From positions 1 to 53,996 of the forward strand of contig JAEWWC010000235.1 of assembly GCA_023396555.1 (NCBI GenBank): a stretch of 53,996 nucleotides of DNA, given 5' to 3'. Positions 16,926 to 25,833 of this stretch are shown in pieces. Each line of letters opens with the position of its first letter. Position 1 is the first letter of the stretch. Under the pieces are notes generated by a model, which worked only from the letters and a program-made list of their open reading frames with translations, searched no databases and was not told the DNA's origin. A program made the translations under genes and the position numbers. The DNA is from Bacillota bacterium (lineage in GTDB: Bacteria; Bacillota; Clostridia; Christensenellales; SZUA-584).

Positions 16926-18455
16926 ATGAAACGGCTGATATGTCTGGTGCTGGCCGCGGGACTGCTGCTTGGCGGCTGCGGCGTTATACGGGACAGGCAT
17001 GTAGCGGGCGAAGAAGTGCCCGCCAGCGTGCTGGACCTGAGCGGTCTGGAATACTACGGACGGGTAGCAAAATCGGCTGTCTATTTCCTGAACGAGACGA
17101 GCGGTACGCTGATGGCTGAACTGAGAACGCTGGTGGTCGATCAGGATACGAACCCGGCTGCCGCCGCCATCAAGGAACTGCTTAAAGGGACATCAAACGA
17201 CAGCTTGACCAGCGTAGCTCCCGAAGGAATGACGCTGGATTTCATTGAGTATTCGAAGGATGTCGTCAACGTCTATCTGAAATATGATGGCGAGCCGATA
17301 CAAGACAAATCAGCCTATATACTGGAGCAGGCCATTACCAACACCGTCACCGACATACTCGGGCCTGTTTCGGTGTGTGTGTTCTATAATGGCATCCGCA
17401 AAGGCCTGGCCGGTTTTCCGTCCGCACCGCTGAAAAAACAAACTGGCAGCATCGAGGATGCATGGAGCAGCGCCAAATCAAAGTATGCTCCGGGCAGTGC
17501 GGCTGTGATTATCGCTGAGGATACTGCCGGATCGTCCAATTCGGTTCAGAATAATGAAGATGAGGAGCCCAAACAAAAGACATCCGAGATATCTACGGTG
17601 TTGTATTTTCCTGCAGTGAGCGGCAGTTTTATACTGCCTGAAGTGCGCACTGTCAAATATACCGATGATCAGTTTGTTGAAGGGTTGTTCCAGGAATTAA
17701 AAAAAGGCCCGCAGAACACCGCTTCAATGAGAAGCCCGCTCATTGCCGATATCGAGCTTGAACAGTCAGTTTTCAAAGATACAGGCGGAGGCAAATTCAA
17801 TCTGGAGCTGCATTTTGCGAAAAGCCCCGTTCGTTCCGATTACCTGGACTCATCCGGAGCGCTGCTGGCATACGCCGCACTAATCTACACGATCACAGGC
17901 TTTGTGCCCAACATTGAGACGGTGGATATTTATGTGGCTGGACACCGGGTAATCACGGTGGATGAAGAGAACTGGTTCTATTATGGCATGAAGAGGTCCG
18001 ACTATGTCGGATTTATCGGAAGCAGCGCTCCCGTCTATTTCGGAGATAAGGACTCCGATCTGCTGTTGGAAGTGCAAAGAAGCATGGAGCAGGGTAAGAT
18101 CTGGAGTCCGCGGGAGCGCGTGCTTGAGTTGTTTAAAGGTCCGCTCAAAGAAGATGGCGACAACGTTTGGACGGTGACACGCACCGGCATGACGGAAGAC
18201 GATATACTGTCCGTGGATGTCTTCAACGACATCGCATACGTGAACCTGTCGGCGCACTTTAAAGAAGTGTGCGCCGGACTGTCCAAGAAGAGCGAGATGT
18301 TGCTGGTCTACTCCATCGTCAATACCATAACGGCGATGGACGGCATCAATCGTGTTCAGTTTACAGTGGAAGGCAAGCAGACGGACAAGCTTGCCGGATA
18401 CCTATACCTGTCAGACCCTTTCCTTCGCAACTATGGAATCATCAAAAACCACTAG
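16926..18455 (+). CDS. lipoprotein with three GerMN-type repeats
   Basis: A 509-residue lipoprotein (MKRLICLVLAAGLLLGGCG, lipobox LGGC). Three segments share the GerMN pattern of strand, helix with GP or GT turn, then strand ending in V-V-NVYL/YVNL: about residues 45-155, 215-340 and 350-470. The third contains SPRERVLELFKGPL and VFNDIAYVNLSA. It is larger than the neighbouring paralogue and probably arose by duplication. The ATG at 16926 is preferred because the signal peptide begins there; an ATG at 16905 lies within the previous gene. The TAG stop shares the palindrome CTAG with the stop of convergent asnB. No terminator separates the two. Confidence 0.8.
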   Translation: MKRLICLVLAAGLLLGGCGVIRDRHVAGEEVPASVLDLSGLEYYGRVAKSAVYFLNETSGTLMAELRTLVVDQDTNPAAAAIKELLKGTSNDSLTSVAPEGMTLDFIEYSKDVVNVYLKYDGEPIQDKSAYILEQAITNTVTDILGPVSVCVFYNGIRKGLAGFPSAPLKKQTGSIEDAWSSAKSKYAPGSAAVIIAEDTAGSSNSVQNNEDEEPKQKTSEISTVLYFPAVSGSFILPEVRTVKYTDDQFVEGLFQELKKGPQNTASMRSPLIADIELEQSVFKDTGGGKFNLELHFAKSPVRSDYLDSSGALLAYAALIYTITGFVPNIETVDIYVAGHRVITVDEENWFYYGMKRSDYVGFIGSSAPVYFGDKDSDLLLEVQRSMEQGKIWSPRERVLELFKGPLKEDGDNVWTVTRTGMTEDDILSVDVFNDIAYVNLSAHFKEVCAGLSKKSEMLLVYSIVNTITAMDGINRVQFTVEGKQTDKLAGYLYLSDPFLRNYGIIKNH

Positions 18456-20287
18456 AAGTTGAGGCTGACATGGTATTCCTCCAGCCACATATTGAGCTGC
18501 AGCAGGAATGCAAAAAGCTGCGGCCCGGTCATCAACTGCCCGAACCAGGGCGTCACGATGCTTAAGCTGTCCAGCATCTCTTCAACCACCGTCTTATCGA
18601 CCAGTGCGTGAATGGGCGCTGCTGGGTTTGCCAGCGTCTCCTTGAGCGCAGCGGAAACCAGCCTCGTGTACTCAGGGTTATGTGTTTTGGGATACGGGCT
18701 TTTTTTTCTGTTGTAGATTTCTTCCGGCAGCAGATCTTTGACCGCAAGGCGCAGTATGCCTTTTTCCATCCCGCCCAGGTTTTTGATGTCCCACGGTATG
18801 TTCCAAGCATATTCGGCGATGCGGTGGTCGCAGTACGGCACACGCACCTCCAGACCGCAGGCCATGCTCATCCTGTCCTTGCGTTCCAGCAGATTGGACA
18901 TGAACCACTTGATGTTGAGATAGAACATCTGGCGGCGGCGGCGCTCCAGAGGCTTTTCACTACCCAGCATCGGCGTCTCATCCACGGTGTCAAAATACCG
19001 GCTCTTCGCGTAATCCTCTATGTTCAGCCGCGACAGAGCCTTGGACATGACGCTGCGGCGCAGGTCCAACGAATTGGCCCAGGGGAACATGTCGAGATTG
19101 AGCAGGTCCTCGCGGTAGAACCAAGGATAGCCGCCAAATATTTCGTCCGCACATTCGCCGGATAAGGCGACGGTCGCATAGCCTTTGATCTGCCGGCAGA
19201 ACAGCAGCAGACTGGAGTCTACGTCGGACATGCCGGGCAGGTCCCGTGCAATCATGCCGTCCCGCAGTGAGGCGACCAGCTCCGGCGCGTCAACCGTGAC
19301 AGTGATGTGGTCGCTGCCGATATGGCGGCGCATGATGTCGATATAGTCGCTGTCCGGACTGGGCTGAAACAAGCTGCGGGTAAAGTACTTGTCATTTTCA
19401 GCGTAGTCGATGGAAAATGTGCGCAATATACCGTCCTTTTCCCCGGCAGCCTGTGCCGCGATGGCGGAAAGCGCGCTGGAATCCAGCCCGCCCGACAGAA
19501 ATGTACATACGGGCACGTCGGATACCAACTGGCGCTTTGCGGAATCGGCTACCAGCCAGCGCAGCTTTTCAGTGGTGGTATGCAGGTTGTCGGTGTGTTC
19601 CGCGCTCACAAACTGCCAGTACCGATGGACATATGTGCCGAGCGGCGAGTAAATCATGCACTCGCCGGGGCGCAGTTCCTCAATACCGGAAAACAGCGTT
19701 TTGCCAGCCGTGCGGGCGGGCGCCAGTGCGAACAGCTCCAGCAGACCGCCTTCGTCCAGAACGGGGTTGACATCTGGATGCGCCAGCAGCGCTTTGATTT
19801 CGGAGGCAAAAAGCAGCGCGTGACCGGCCCTCGTGATAAATAGTGGCTTGACGCCCATACGGTCCCGCGCGAGGAAAACGCGCTGTTTTTTTTCATCCCA
19901 GATTGCGAAGGCAAATATACCGTTTAATTGTTCCACACAGGAGGGGCCCCATTCTATGTACGATAGCAACAATGCCTCGGTGTCTGAGTGCGAGAAGAAG
20001 GTATAGCCTTTCTTCTCCAGAGATTGACGCAATTCCGGCGTATTATAGAGCTCGCCGTTGTAAACGATGGTGTATGTATTGGAGCCAATACTCCGTATCA
20101 TGGGCTGGCTGCCGCCCGCAGGGTCCACAACGGTTAGCCGCCGATGGCCCAGCGCCACCTGATGTGTGAGGAATGTGCCTGCTGAATCCGGTCCCCGGTG
20201 AGCGATAGCATCCATCATGGCCGACAGTGTCCGGCACTCTTCCAGCATGTTCTTTTCAAAGTTCACGATCCCTGCGATACCGCACAT
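18452..20287 (-). CDS. asnB: asparagine synthase (glutamine-hydrolyzing)
   Basis: This 611-residue enzyme makes asparagine from aspartate, ATP and glutamine. The N-terminal class II amidotransferase domain begins MCGIAGIV, with Cys2 exposed as nucleophile after Met removal; RGPDSAG (31-37) and YNGELYN (76-82) are substrate-binding signatures. The synthetase domain has the PP-loop FLSGGLDSS (SGGLDS 265-270), and GECADEIFGGYPWF lies further on. Length is typical of AsnB. It is a monocistronic minus-strand gene, divergent from the ECF gene and convergent with the GerMN operon. SD GGGGG precedes its ATG. Related AsnB proteins amidate cell-wall or antibiotic substrates, so asparagine as sole product is not proven. 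Confidence 0.93.
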   Translation of the reverse strand: MCGIAGIVNFEKNMLEECRTLSAMMDAIAHRGPDSAGTFLTHQVALGHRRLTVVDPAGGSQPMIRSIGSNTYTIVYNGELYNTPELRQSLEKKGYTFFSHSDTEALLLSYIEWGPSCVEQLNGIFAFAIWDEKKQRVFLARDRMGVKPLFITRAGHALLFASEIKALLAHPDVNPVLDEGGLLELFALAPARTAGKTLFSGIEELRPGECMIYSPLGTYVHRYWQFVSAEHTDNLHTTTEKLRWLVADSAKRQLVSDVPVCTFLSGGLDSSALSAIAAQAAGEKDGILRTFSIDYAENDKYFTRSLFQPSPDSDYIDIMRRHIGSDHITVTVDAPELVASLRDGMIARDLPGMSDVDSSLLLFCRQIKGYATVALSGECADEIFGGYPWFYREDLLNLDMFPWANSLDLRRSVMSKALSRLNIEDYAKSRYFDTVDETPMLGSEKPLERRRRQMFYLNIKWFMSNLLERKDRMSMACGLEVRVPYCDHRIAEYAWNIPWDIKNLGGMEKGILRLAVKDLLPEEIYNRKKSPYPKTHNPEYTRLVSAALKETLANPAAPIHALVDKTVVEEMLDSLSIVTPWFGQLMTGPQLFAFLLQLNMWLEEYHVSLNF

Positions 20288-20370
20288 AAATTAGCCCCCG
20301 TCAGATAAGAAATGATAATACAGTATATGAAGCAGGGTATCAGGCGTGATAGGAGAACATAAATTGAGAA

Positions 20371-20399
20371 TTGCGCCCGAGAGGGAAATCAATTACAAT
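20371..20399 (+). promoter_or_regulatory. promoter of the ECF S component-comEC-holA unit
   Basis: TTGCGC (20371-20376) and TACAAT (20394-20399) are separated by 17 bases. The leader to the TTG at 20429 would be only about 23 bases, leaving no room for a riboswitch. Confidence 0.5.
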
Positions 20400-20428
20400 G
20401 GAAAAAAGCTTTTCAGAGGAGACGAGAA

Positions 20429-20938
20429 TTGGGAACGAAGAATCATACTAAAACACTGGTTGTCACGAGCATGCTGGCTGCACTCATTTTTGTTTTCACC
20501 TATTTGATTAAAATCCCCATTAATGCAAACGGAGCTTATATGAACATAGGAGACTCTGTCATTTATTGCTCAGGGTTGCTGGTGGGTGCGCCATGGGCTG
20601 CGGCAGCGGCTGGTATTGGCAGCGCATTGGCGGACCTGATGCTGGGATTTCCGGTTTATGCTCCGGCTACACTTGTCATCAAGGGCATAATGGGTCTGGT
20701 TTGCGCACTGTTGATGATAAAAGGAAAATTCGGCTGGTTTGTGTTGTCTTCCATTTTGGGAGGCGCGATCATGGTGGTCGGCTATGGGCTGTTTGAATGG
20801 ATTGTTTTTGGCTGGACATATGCTGCTGGCACCATCGTTTTCAACCTGATACAATGGGCAGCAGGCGTCGCCGGTGCGCTGGCTTTATATTATTTTGTGA
20901 GACGCATTTCTGACGCCACGTTGCTTACTAACAGGTGA
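20429..20938 (+). CDS. ECF transporter S component (substrate-binding membrane subunit)
   Basis: A 169-residue, very hydrophobic protein with five or six predicted membrane helices. The start region TKTLVVTSMLAALIFVFTYL, then NIGDSVIYCSGLLVGAPWAA and ADLMLGFPVYAPATLVIKG, are features of the S components of energy-coupling-factor vitamin importers. These capture a vitamin or metal and pair with the EcfAA'T module, which is encoded elsewhere. The nearest type is the broad group near DUF1393; the substrate cannot be told from sequence and no riboswitch is present to hint at it. The start is TTG, seven bases after SD AGAGGA. It is first in a likely unit with an MBL hydrolase, comEC and holA. Confidence 0.8.
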   Translation: MGTKNHTKTLVVTSMLAALIFVFTYLIKIPINANGAYMNIGDSVIYCSGLLVGAPWAAAAAGIGSALADLMLGFPVYAPATLVIKGIMGLVCALLMIKGKFGWFVLSSILGGAIMVVGYGLFEWIVFGWTYAAGTIVFNLIQWAAGVAGALALYYFVRRISDATLLTNR

Positions 20939-20956
20939 GTACAGGAGTGATTTGAT

Positions 20957-21688
20957 ATGAAACTGACCTGCATTGGAAAATACGGCCCTTATCCCAAAGC
21001 GGGGGAGAGCTGCTCATGTTATCTGCTGACGCACAACGGCAAAAATATCGTCATTGACCTGGGATGTGGTGCTCTGTCCAAATTGCAGCAATTGCTGCCT
21101 ATCTGGGAGATCGATGCGCTGGTTTTGTCGCACCTGCATGCGGATCATATGGGGGATGCACTGACGTTGCGTTACGCGCTGGATGTAGATAAAAAGCTGG
21201 GACGCCGCACGGAACCACTGCCCGTGTACCTGCCGTCGGAGCCCACCGCGGAAGCGGGATTGCTGGCGGCTCACGGTATGATGGCCGTACATTTTATTGC
21301 AAACGGTATGCGCATCCGCCTGTTTGATCTGGAAGTGGTGTTTGCGCTGATGCCGCATCCGGTGCCCAGTTTCGCAATGTCTTTTGAGGCGGAAGGCAAA
21401 AAGTTTGTCTACTCGGGCGACACCAAGGACAACACGCACCTGATTACATTCGCGTCGGGCGCAGATCTGATGGTGATGGAAGCCGCATTGCTGTCCAGGG
21501 ACAAATCGCCTGTGGCGCCGCATGTGGACGCGAAGGATACCGGCCGTATCGCGCAGGCAGCAGGCGTGAAGCGGCTGCTGGCGACACACCTGTTCCCCGA
21601 GTACAGCGCTGAGGACGTGATGAGCGAGGTGCGCGAAAGCTATCCTGCTGCCGAGATGATCGAGGAACGCAAGGTCTACGAGGTTTAG
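20957..21688 (+). CDS. MBL-fold metallo-hydrolase (YhfI-like)
   Basis: The 243-residue protein has the metallo-beta-lactamase fold of the RNase Z-like branch. The metal motif HLHADHMGD (HxHxDH) lies near residues 60-68, with further ligands in SGDTKDN (D near residue 156) and LLATHLFPEY (H near residue 212). Overall it resembles B. subtilis YhfI, an uncharacterized hydrolase. There is no signal peptide, so it is cytoplasmic. It starts 18 bases after the ECF gene and ends 3 bases before comEC, so cotranscription is likely. A nuclease or phosphodiesterase activity is plausible from the fold only; the substrate is unknown. Confidence 0.82.
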   Translation: MKLTCIGKYGPYPKAGESCSCYLLTHNGKNIVIDLGCGALSKLQQLLPIWEIDALVLSHLHADHMGDALTLRYALDVDKKLGRRTEPLPVYLPSEPTAEAGLLAAHGMMAVHFIANGMRIRLFDLEVVFALMPHPVPSFAMSFEAEGKKFVYSGDTKDNTHLITFASGADLMVMEAALLSRDKSPVAPHVDAKDTGRIAQAAGVKRLLATHLFPEYSAEDVMSEVRESYPAAEMIEERKVYEV

Positions 21689-21691
21689 CCT

Positions 21692-24004
21692 GTGGACAGC
21701 CCTGTCGCGTCAAAACGGGTGATGAACAGACGTCCGCTGCTACTGGCGGCCGTGTGTTTTGCGTTCGGCGTGGTGTTAGGGCGCTATCTGTCCGCGACTG
21801 TTATCTATGGAATTGCCGCAGCGGTGTTCATCGCAGCGGCTTTTTGCTTTCATTTTTTTCGCAGAAAAGTATACGGCAACGGCTTTAAAACCATTTGGCT
21901 GGCCGGGGCGGCCTTTGCCATGCTGGCGGCGTTTCTAACATCGAATGCGATGACGGTCAGGCAAGCGCTCGTAGGTGAAGGTCTGCGCGTGACGGGTCAC
22001 GTATACAGCGAACCTTACCTCAATGACTACGGAAGCTATGTGTATCTGCTGGACGGCGTAACGGTGGAGGGGGAACAGAGCGGCAACACTAAGCTGTACG
22101 TGCCATCGGAATTGGGAGTTGGTATCCAGTGCGGCGACGTGGTGGAAGTGGTGGCGGAGGTGGAATACCCGCGCGGCGTCCGCAACCCAGGCGGCTTCGA
22201 TGACCGGCTGTATCTGCTGTCACAGGGTGTGCAGCTCAAGGCGTATGCCCAGTCCGCGGAAGTGACAGGATATCGTTCTTCCGTTGCCGTCGCGATGGTC
22301 CAGACGCGGCAGTATATCGGCGCTGTGATGGACCGGGTGTTTGAAGCGGATGTCGCGCCAGTCGCCAAGGGACTGCTGATCGGTGATACGCGCGGGATAG
22401 ACGATGAGGCCGCGCAAGATTTCAGGGACACGGGCATGACGCATGTGCTGTCCGTATCGGGCCTGCACGCGACCATACTGATTGCGGCGGTATATACCTT
22501 TTTCCGCCTCATCAGGCTGGGACGCACGCCGCAGCTAATAGGTGCTTTGCTGTTTATCGCGGGATATACGTTCATCGCCGGCATGCCGCCGTCCATGATA
22601 CGTGCGGGCATCATGGCTTCCGTGGTGCTGCTTCATCGACATTTCGGACGTCAGAGCGATACGCTCAGCAGTCTGGCACTGGCGTTTATCGCGTCACTGC
22701 TGATCAATCCGCTGGATCTGTTTTCGGCAGGCTTCCAGCTCTCCTTCAGCGCCGTTTTCGGCATGCTGACGCTGGGCTGGCAGATGAGGCGGTGGCTGAG
22801 TAAGAAGCTGCTGCCGCGTAAGTTGATCAAGCCGGGGGACGCCGTATCCGCGTCTGTCGGGGCGACAGCAGGAACGCTGCCTGTCCTGGCCGCCGCCTTC
22901 AACCGCGTTTCACTCTTCAGCATTATATTGAACATATTCCTTATCCCGCTGTCTTCCGCTATCATCGTACTCGTATTCATATGTACCGTCGCGGGAACCG
23001 TCTTTGTGCCCGCTGCGTTCATATTGGCTTATATGCCCACGGTGCTGATACGGTTCATGATGTCGGCCATCCACTGGGCGGCGAGCATACCGTTCATGGC
23101 GGTGAACGTAGCGTCGCCGCCTTGGTACGCGGTACTGGCGTGCTTTATGCTGCTATTCGCCGCGTCAAAATACCTGCTGGTGAGGGTTCGGCTCAAGACA
23201 GTGTTGGGCATCGGCGTCTCTGTGCTGGCGTTGGCGGTAATGCTGCTGGCCCATCCCGCGGGCATGTACATCGTGTTTCTGGATGTAGGGCAAGGGGATG
23301 CGGCGTTTGTCCGCACGGCGCAGGGAGGCGAATATTTCATGGACGGCGGGCGTCCCCAGAGCGCTGAAGAGGTGGTGGATTTCGCAATACGCAGCGGCAT
23401 CAGTCCGGAGGCGGCGTTCGTTTCTCACACCGACGACGACCATTTTGCGGGCGTCGTTGCGCTCTATGACGCCGGTTTGCTGGACAAGGTGTACTGCTCA
23501 TACCAGGAGGAGGCCAAAGTACGTGGGGGCATGCCGGACGCCGAGGTGGTGCCTTTGAGCGCGGGGGATGCGGTGCTGCTGGACGATGAGACACGCGCCG
23601 TGGTATTATACCCATACAAGGACACTTTTGCGGAGAGCACCAACGAGTCGTCATTGGTGGTGCGCGTGGAGTATAAAGGACATACCGCGCTGTTCGCCGG
23701 CGACATCGACGGTCAGACGGAGACCGCCGTGCTGACGGCTGCAGGGCCCATCGATATATACAAGGCGGCGCATCACGGCTCCAAGTTTTCCTCGTATCGG
23801 CTGCCGCTTTCGGCACTGGCTCCGGGCTACAGCGTGGTGAGCGCAGGTGCGAACAGCTTTGGGCATCCTCACGAGTGGGCGTTGAGAAACCTTGAGGATT
23901 ACTCGGGAGAGGTGTTCGTCACACGGGATGATTATGCGGTGGAATTCGTTGTGAACGATATAATTAAAGTCAAAACGTTTGGTGATAAACAGCATGCCCA
24001 ATAA
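21692..24004 (+). CDS. comEC: ComEC/Rec2 family DNA internalization channel
   Basis: A full-length 770-residue ComEC-type protein. Residues ~12-75 form membrane helices, followed by an OB-like extracellular region (DUF4131), the Competence domain (about 205-480, with HVLSVSGLHATIL and GMPPSMIRAGIMA) and a C-terminal MBL domain (about 525-765, with VGQGDAAFV, SHTDDDHFAG and AAHHGSKFS). Family role: passage of single-stranded DNA across the membrane during transformation, with the MBL domain suspected to degrade the other strand. The start is GTG after GAGGT; an ATG at 21722 lacks an SD. The 3' end overlaps holA by 11 bases. No other competence genes are present here. Confidence 0.92.
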   Translation: MDSPVASKRVMNRRPLLLAAVCFAFGVVLGRYLSATVIYGIAAAVFIAAAFCFHFFRRKVYGNGFKTIWLAGAAFAMLAAFLTSNAMTVRQALVGEGLRVTGHVYSEPYLNDYGSYVYLLDGVTVEGEQSGNTKLYVPSELGVGIQCGDVVEVVAEVEYPRGVRNPGGFDDRLYLLSQGVQLKAYAQSAEVTGYRSSVAVAMVQTRQYIGAVMDRVFEADVAPVAKGLLIGDTRGIDDEAAQDFRDTGMTHVLSVSGLHATILIAAVYTFFRLIRLGRTPQLIGALLFIAGYTFIAGMPPSMIRAGIMASVVLLHRHFGRQSDTLSSLALAFIASLLINPLDLFSAGFQLSFSAVFGMLTLGWQMRRWLSKKLLPRKLIKPGDAVSASVGATAGTLPVLAAAFNRVSLFSIILNIFLIPLSSAIIVLVFICTVAGTVFVPAAFILAYMPTVLIRFMMSAIHWAASIPFMAVNVASPPWYAVLACFMLLFAASKYLLVRVRLKTVLGIGVSVLALAVMLLAHPAGMYIVFLDVGQGDAAFVRTAQGGEYFMDGGRPQSAEEVVDFAIRSGISPEAAFVSHTDDDHFAGVVALYDAGLLDKVYCSYQEEAKVRGGMPDAEVVPLSAGDAVLLDDETRAVVLYPYKDTFAESTNESSLVVRVEYKGHTALFAGDIDGQTETAVLTAAGPIDIYKAAHHGSKFSSYRLPLSALAPGYSVVSAGANSFGHPHEWALRNLEDYSGEVFVTRDDYAVEFVVNDIIKVKTFGDKQHAQ

Positions 24005-24950
24005 AAACCTCTACATATTCTCCGGCGAGAGCTATATGGTCCGTGAGAGCTTAAACAAGATTAAGGCTTCCCTTGACATACAGATGGAGGAACTCAACGT
24101 TACGATATACAACGAAATGCCGGACACGCAGCAGTTGATTGAGGCGTGCGCGGCGGTGCCGTTTCTGTCGGAGACGAGGCTGGTGGCGGTACGTGACTGC
24201 GCTATACTCACTCCGTCAGGCAGCAAGGAGGAAGCTAAGCGGCTGGCAGACTACATCGACCGGTTGCCGGACACCACAGTGCTCGCGCTGTGCACGCCGG
24301 ACGCGCCGGACAAGCGCAAGACGCTATACAAGCGGGCGGGTGAAATTGGCGTGGTGAAGGAGTTTGAAGCGCCAAACCCAGCGGTGTGTGCAACGTTCGC
24401 AGTGGAGCAGGCCAAAAAGCTTGGAGCACGGATGAACGCAGCAGCGGCTCAGCAACTGGTGGCACTGGCCGGCTGCAACTATTACGCTCTGGAGAACGAA
24501 GTGGGCAAGCTCGCAGTATATAGCAATTTCGGCGAAATCACAGCGGCGCACGTGAACTCTTGCGTGTCGAAATCGCTGGAGTACAACGTGTTTGAGATCC
24601 ATAAGCTGTTTGTGAACCAGCAGGCATCGCAGGCCGAAGCCATGCTGAATGACCTGATGGAAGATGAACGTCCTGAAATGCTCCTCGGGCTGTTCGCACG
24701 CAAGATGCGGGATATGTACAAGGTAAAAACCATGCTGGACGCTGGGTACGGGCAGGGGAAGATTGCGTCGCTGCTGGGCATGAAGCCCTATCCGGTGCAG
24801 ATGCTGGCCAAGGAATGCGCCCGCTTTTCACAGGAAGAATTGAGAAACGCGCTGGGTTTGCTGGCAGAGCTGGACTTTGGCATGAAAAGCGGACGGTACG
24901 ATGCCGCGCTGGCCATGGCTGAAACTCTAGCGCGCGCCTATAAACTATAA
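23994..24950 (+). CDS. holA: DNA polymerase III subunit delta
   Basis: The 318-residue delta subunit of the clamp loader, which opens the beta sliding clamp at primer termini. Typical features: NLYIFSGESYMVRESLNKI at the start, the segment LVAVRDCAIL near residue 67, the AAA+-like core without a Walker A motif, LVALAGCNYYALENEVGKLA near residue 160 and the C-terminal collar helices ending with SGRYDAALAMAETLARAYKL. Length is normal. The ATG at 23994 lies within the end of comEC and has a weak GGTGA SD. The comEC-holA-(rpsT) neighbourhood is conserved in many Firmicutes; rpsT follows here on the opposite strand. Confidence 0.92.
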   Translation: MPNKNLYIFSGESYMVRESLNKIKASLDIQMEELNVTIYNEMPDTQQLIEACAAVPFLSETRLVAVRDCAILTPSGSKEEAKRLADYIDRLPDTTVLALCTPDAPDKRKTLYKRAGEIGVVKEFEAPNPAVCATFAVEQAKKLGARMNAAAAQQLVALAGCNYYALENEVGKLAVYSNFGEITAAHVNSCVSKSLEYNVFEIHKLFVNQQASQAEAMLNDLMEDERPEMLLGLFARKMRDMYKVKTMLDAGYGQGKIASLLGMKPYPVQMLAKECARFSQEELRNALGLLAELDFGMKSGRYDAALAMAETLARAYKL

Positions 24951-24996
24951 GTCCATTTCAGCAACAAGCTTTGTCTATGAGTTCGCCATGCAACAC

Positions 24997-25022
24997 AAAA
25001 AAGCCCGCAGTTCAGTGGGCTT
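24997..25022 (-). terminator. terminator of rpsT
   Basis: On the minus strand AAGCCCAC pairs with GCGGGCTT (25001-25008 with 25015-25022, one wobble), and a run of T follows (AAAAAA at 24997-25002 on the plus strand). There is no T tract on the plus side, so holA is not clearly terminated by it. Confidence 0.75.
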
Positions 25023-25067
25023 ACAACCCATGAAACTGGAGGCTTGCTTTGAGCCTGCTTTGTATAT

Positions 25068-25334
25068 TTACGCGGAAATACCGGCGAAAGCCTTGGAAAT
25101 CTGTGCTTTCTTGCGGTCGACGTTGTTCTTATGAAGCGTGCCCTTGAGCGCGGCTTTGTCGAGAGCGCCTGTGTATTCCTTATAGAGAGCAGCTGCAGCG
25201 TCCTTGTCGCCTGCGTCCACAGCGGCTTTGAATTTCTTGGCAACCGTTTTCAGTTCCGATTTCACCATGCGGTTTCTCAGATTGGCTTTTGCTTCCACGC
25301 GCATACGGCGCTCCGCGGATTTAATATTTGGCAA
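25068..25334 (-). CDS. rpsT: 30S ribosomal protein S20
   Basis: An 88-residue basic, helical protein that binds 16S rRNA in the body of the small subunit. It begins PNIKSAERRMRVE and continues with RNRMVKSELKTVAKKFKAAV, AGDKDAAAALYKEYTGALD and KGTLHKNNVDRKKAQISK, all standard for S20. The start codon is TTG (minus strand, 25334-25332), nine bases after a perfect GGAGG; S20 starting with a non-ATG codon is also known in E. coli, where it takes part in autoregulation. It is monocistronic, with its own strong promoter and terminator. Confidence 0.96.
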   Translation of the reverse strand: MPNIKSAERRMRVEAKANLRNRMVKSELKTVAKKFKAAVDAGDKDAAAALYKEYTGALDKAALKGTLHKNNVDRKKAQISKAFAGISA

Positions 25335-25381
25335 GTTCTAAAACCTCCACTATAATTCTTCTCGTTTCAATAACGAAGGCT

Positions 25382-25410
25382 ATTTTAACACAGCTGTTCA
25401 CGATTTGCAA
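25382..25410 (-). promoter_or_regulatory. rpsT promoter
   Basis: On the minus strand -35 TTGCAA (25405-25410) and -10 TAAAAT (25382-25387) are 17 bases apart, with TG one base before the -10. The leader is about 40 bases. Confidence 0.75.
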
Positions 25411-25465
25411 CAAAATAATATTGTCTTTACACCTAATGAAGCCTAAGTTTTTCAGGTATTTTATA

Positions 25466-25494
25466 TTGGACAAGCCTACGTGATGTGGTAAAAT
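25466..25494 (+). promoter_or_regulatory. promoter of the small zinc-ribbon gene
   Basis: -35 TTGGAC (25466-25471), 17-base spacer, extended -10 TGGTAAAAT with TAAAAT at 25489-25494. The transcript would start near 25501, just before SD GAGGAGGG. Confidence 0.75.
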
Positions 25495-25520
25495 ACGATT
25501 ACAAATTGAGGAGGGTTATT

Positions 25521-25706
25521 ATGTATTGTAAAAAATGCGGGAAAGACTATCCGAAAACAAAGAAAGTATGCTCCGACTGCGGAATGGCGCTCGTTACCGG
25601 TACATCGCCGGCCAGCCGCAAGCACAAAGTCAATAAGGCAGTCTTCATCGTGTTCGGCGTGCTCGTCGTAGCGCTTATCGCGTTGTTTCTGATACTGGGC
25701 TTATAA
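25521..25706 (+). CDS. small membrane protein with N-terminal zinc ribbon
   Basis: A 61-residue protein. The first 25 residues form a compact zinc ribbon, MYCKKCGKDYP and VCSDCGMAL (two CxxC pairs). A basic linker (SRKHKVNK) follows, then one C-terminal membrane helix (AVFIVFGVLVVALIALFLIL). The ribbon therefore faces the cytoplasm. The start at 25521 has SD GAGGAGGG; an in-frame codon at 25485 lies within the promoter. Function is unknown. It precedes a longer gene of the same kind by 127 bases, but each has its own promoter. Confidence 0.75.
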   Translation: MYCKKCGKDYPKTKKVCSDCGMALVTGTSPASRKHKVNKAVFIVFGVLVVALIALFLILGL

Positions 25707-25781
25707 CTCTCATCCCTATCCTTAAAATTGTCTGACTGTCTTTAGCGTTGGGCATTTATTTCTGTATTATAATCATATATG

Positions 25782-25790
25782 TGTTATAAT
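25782..25790 (+). promoter_or_regulatory. extended -10 of the second zinc-ribbon gene
   Basis: TGTTATAAT is an extended consensus -10 (TATAAT 25785-25790). A further TATAAT lies at 25768-25773. Neither has a convincing -35 at standard distance. Confidence 0.5.
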
Positions 25791-25833
25791 GAACCATATT
25801 CGGGAATTATTAAGCCAATACGGAGGTAAACCC

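Noticed and set aside
20400..20428. Vitamin riboswitch ahead of the ECF S component
   Set aside because: The predicted leader is about 23 bases, and no known aptamer core is visible in the 141-base gap.
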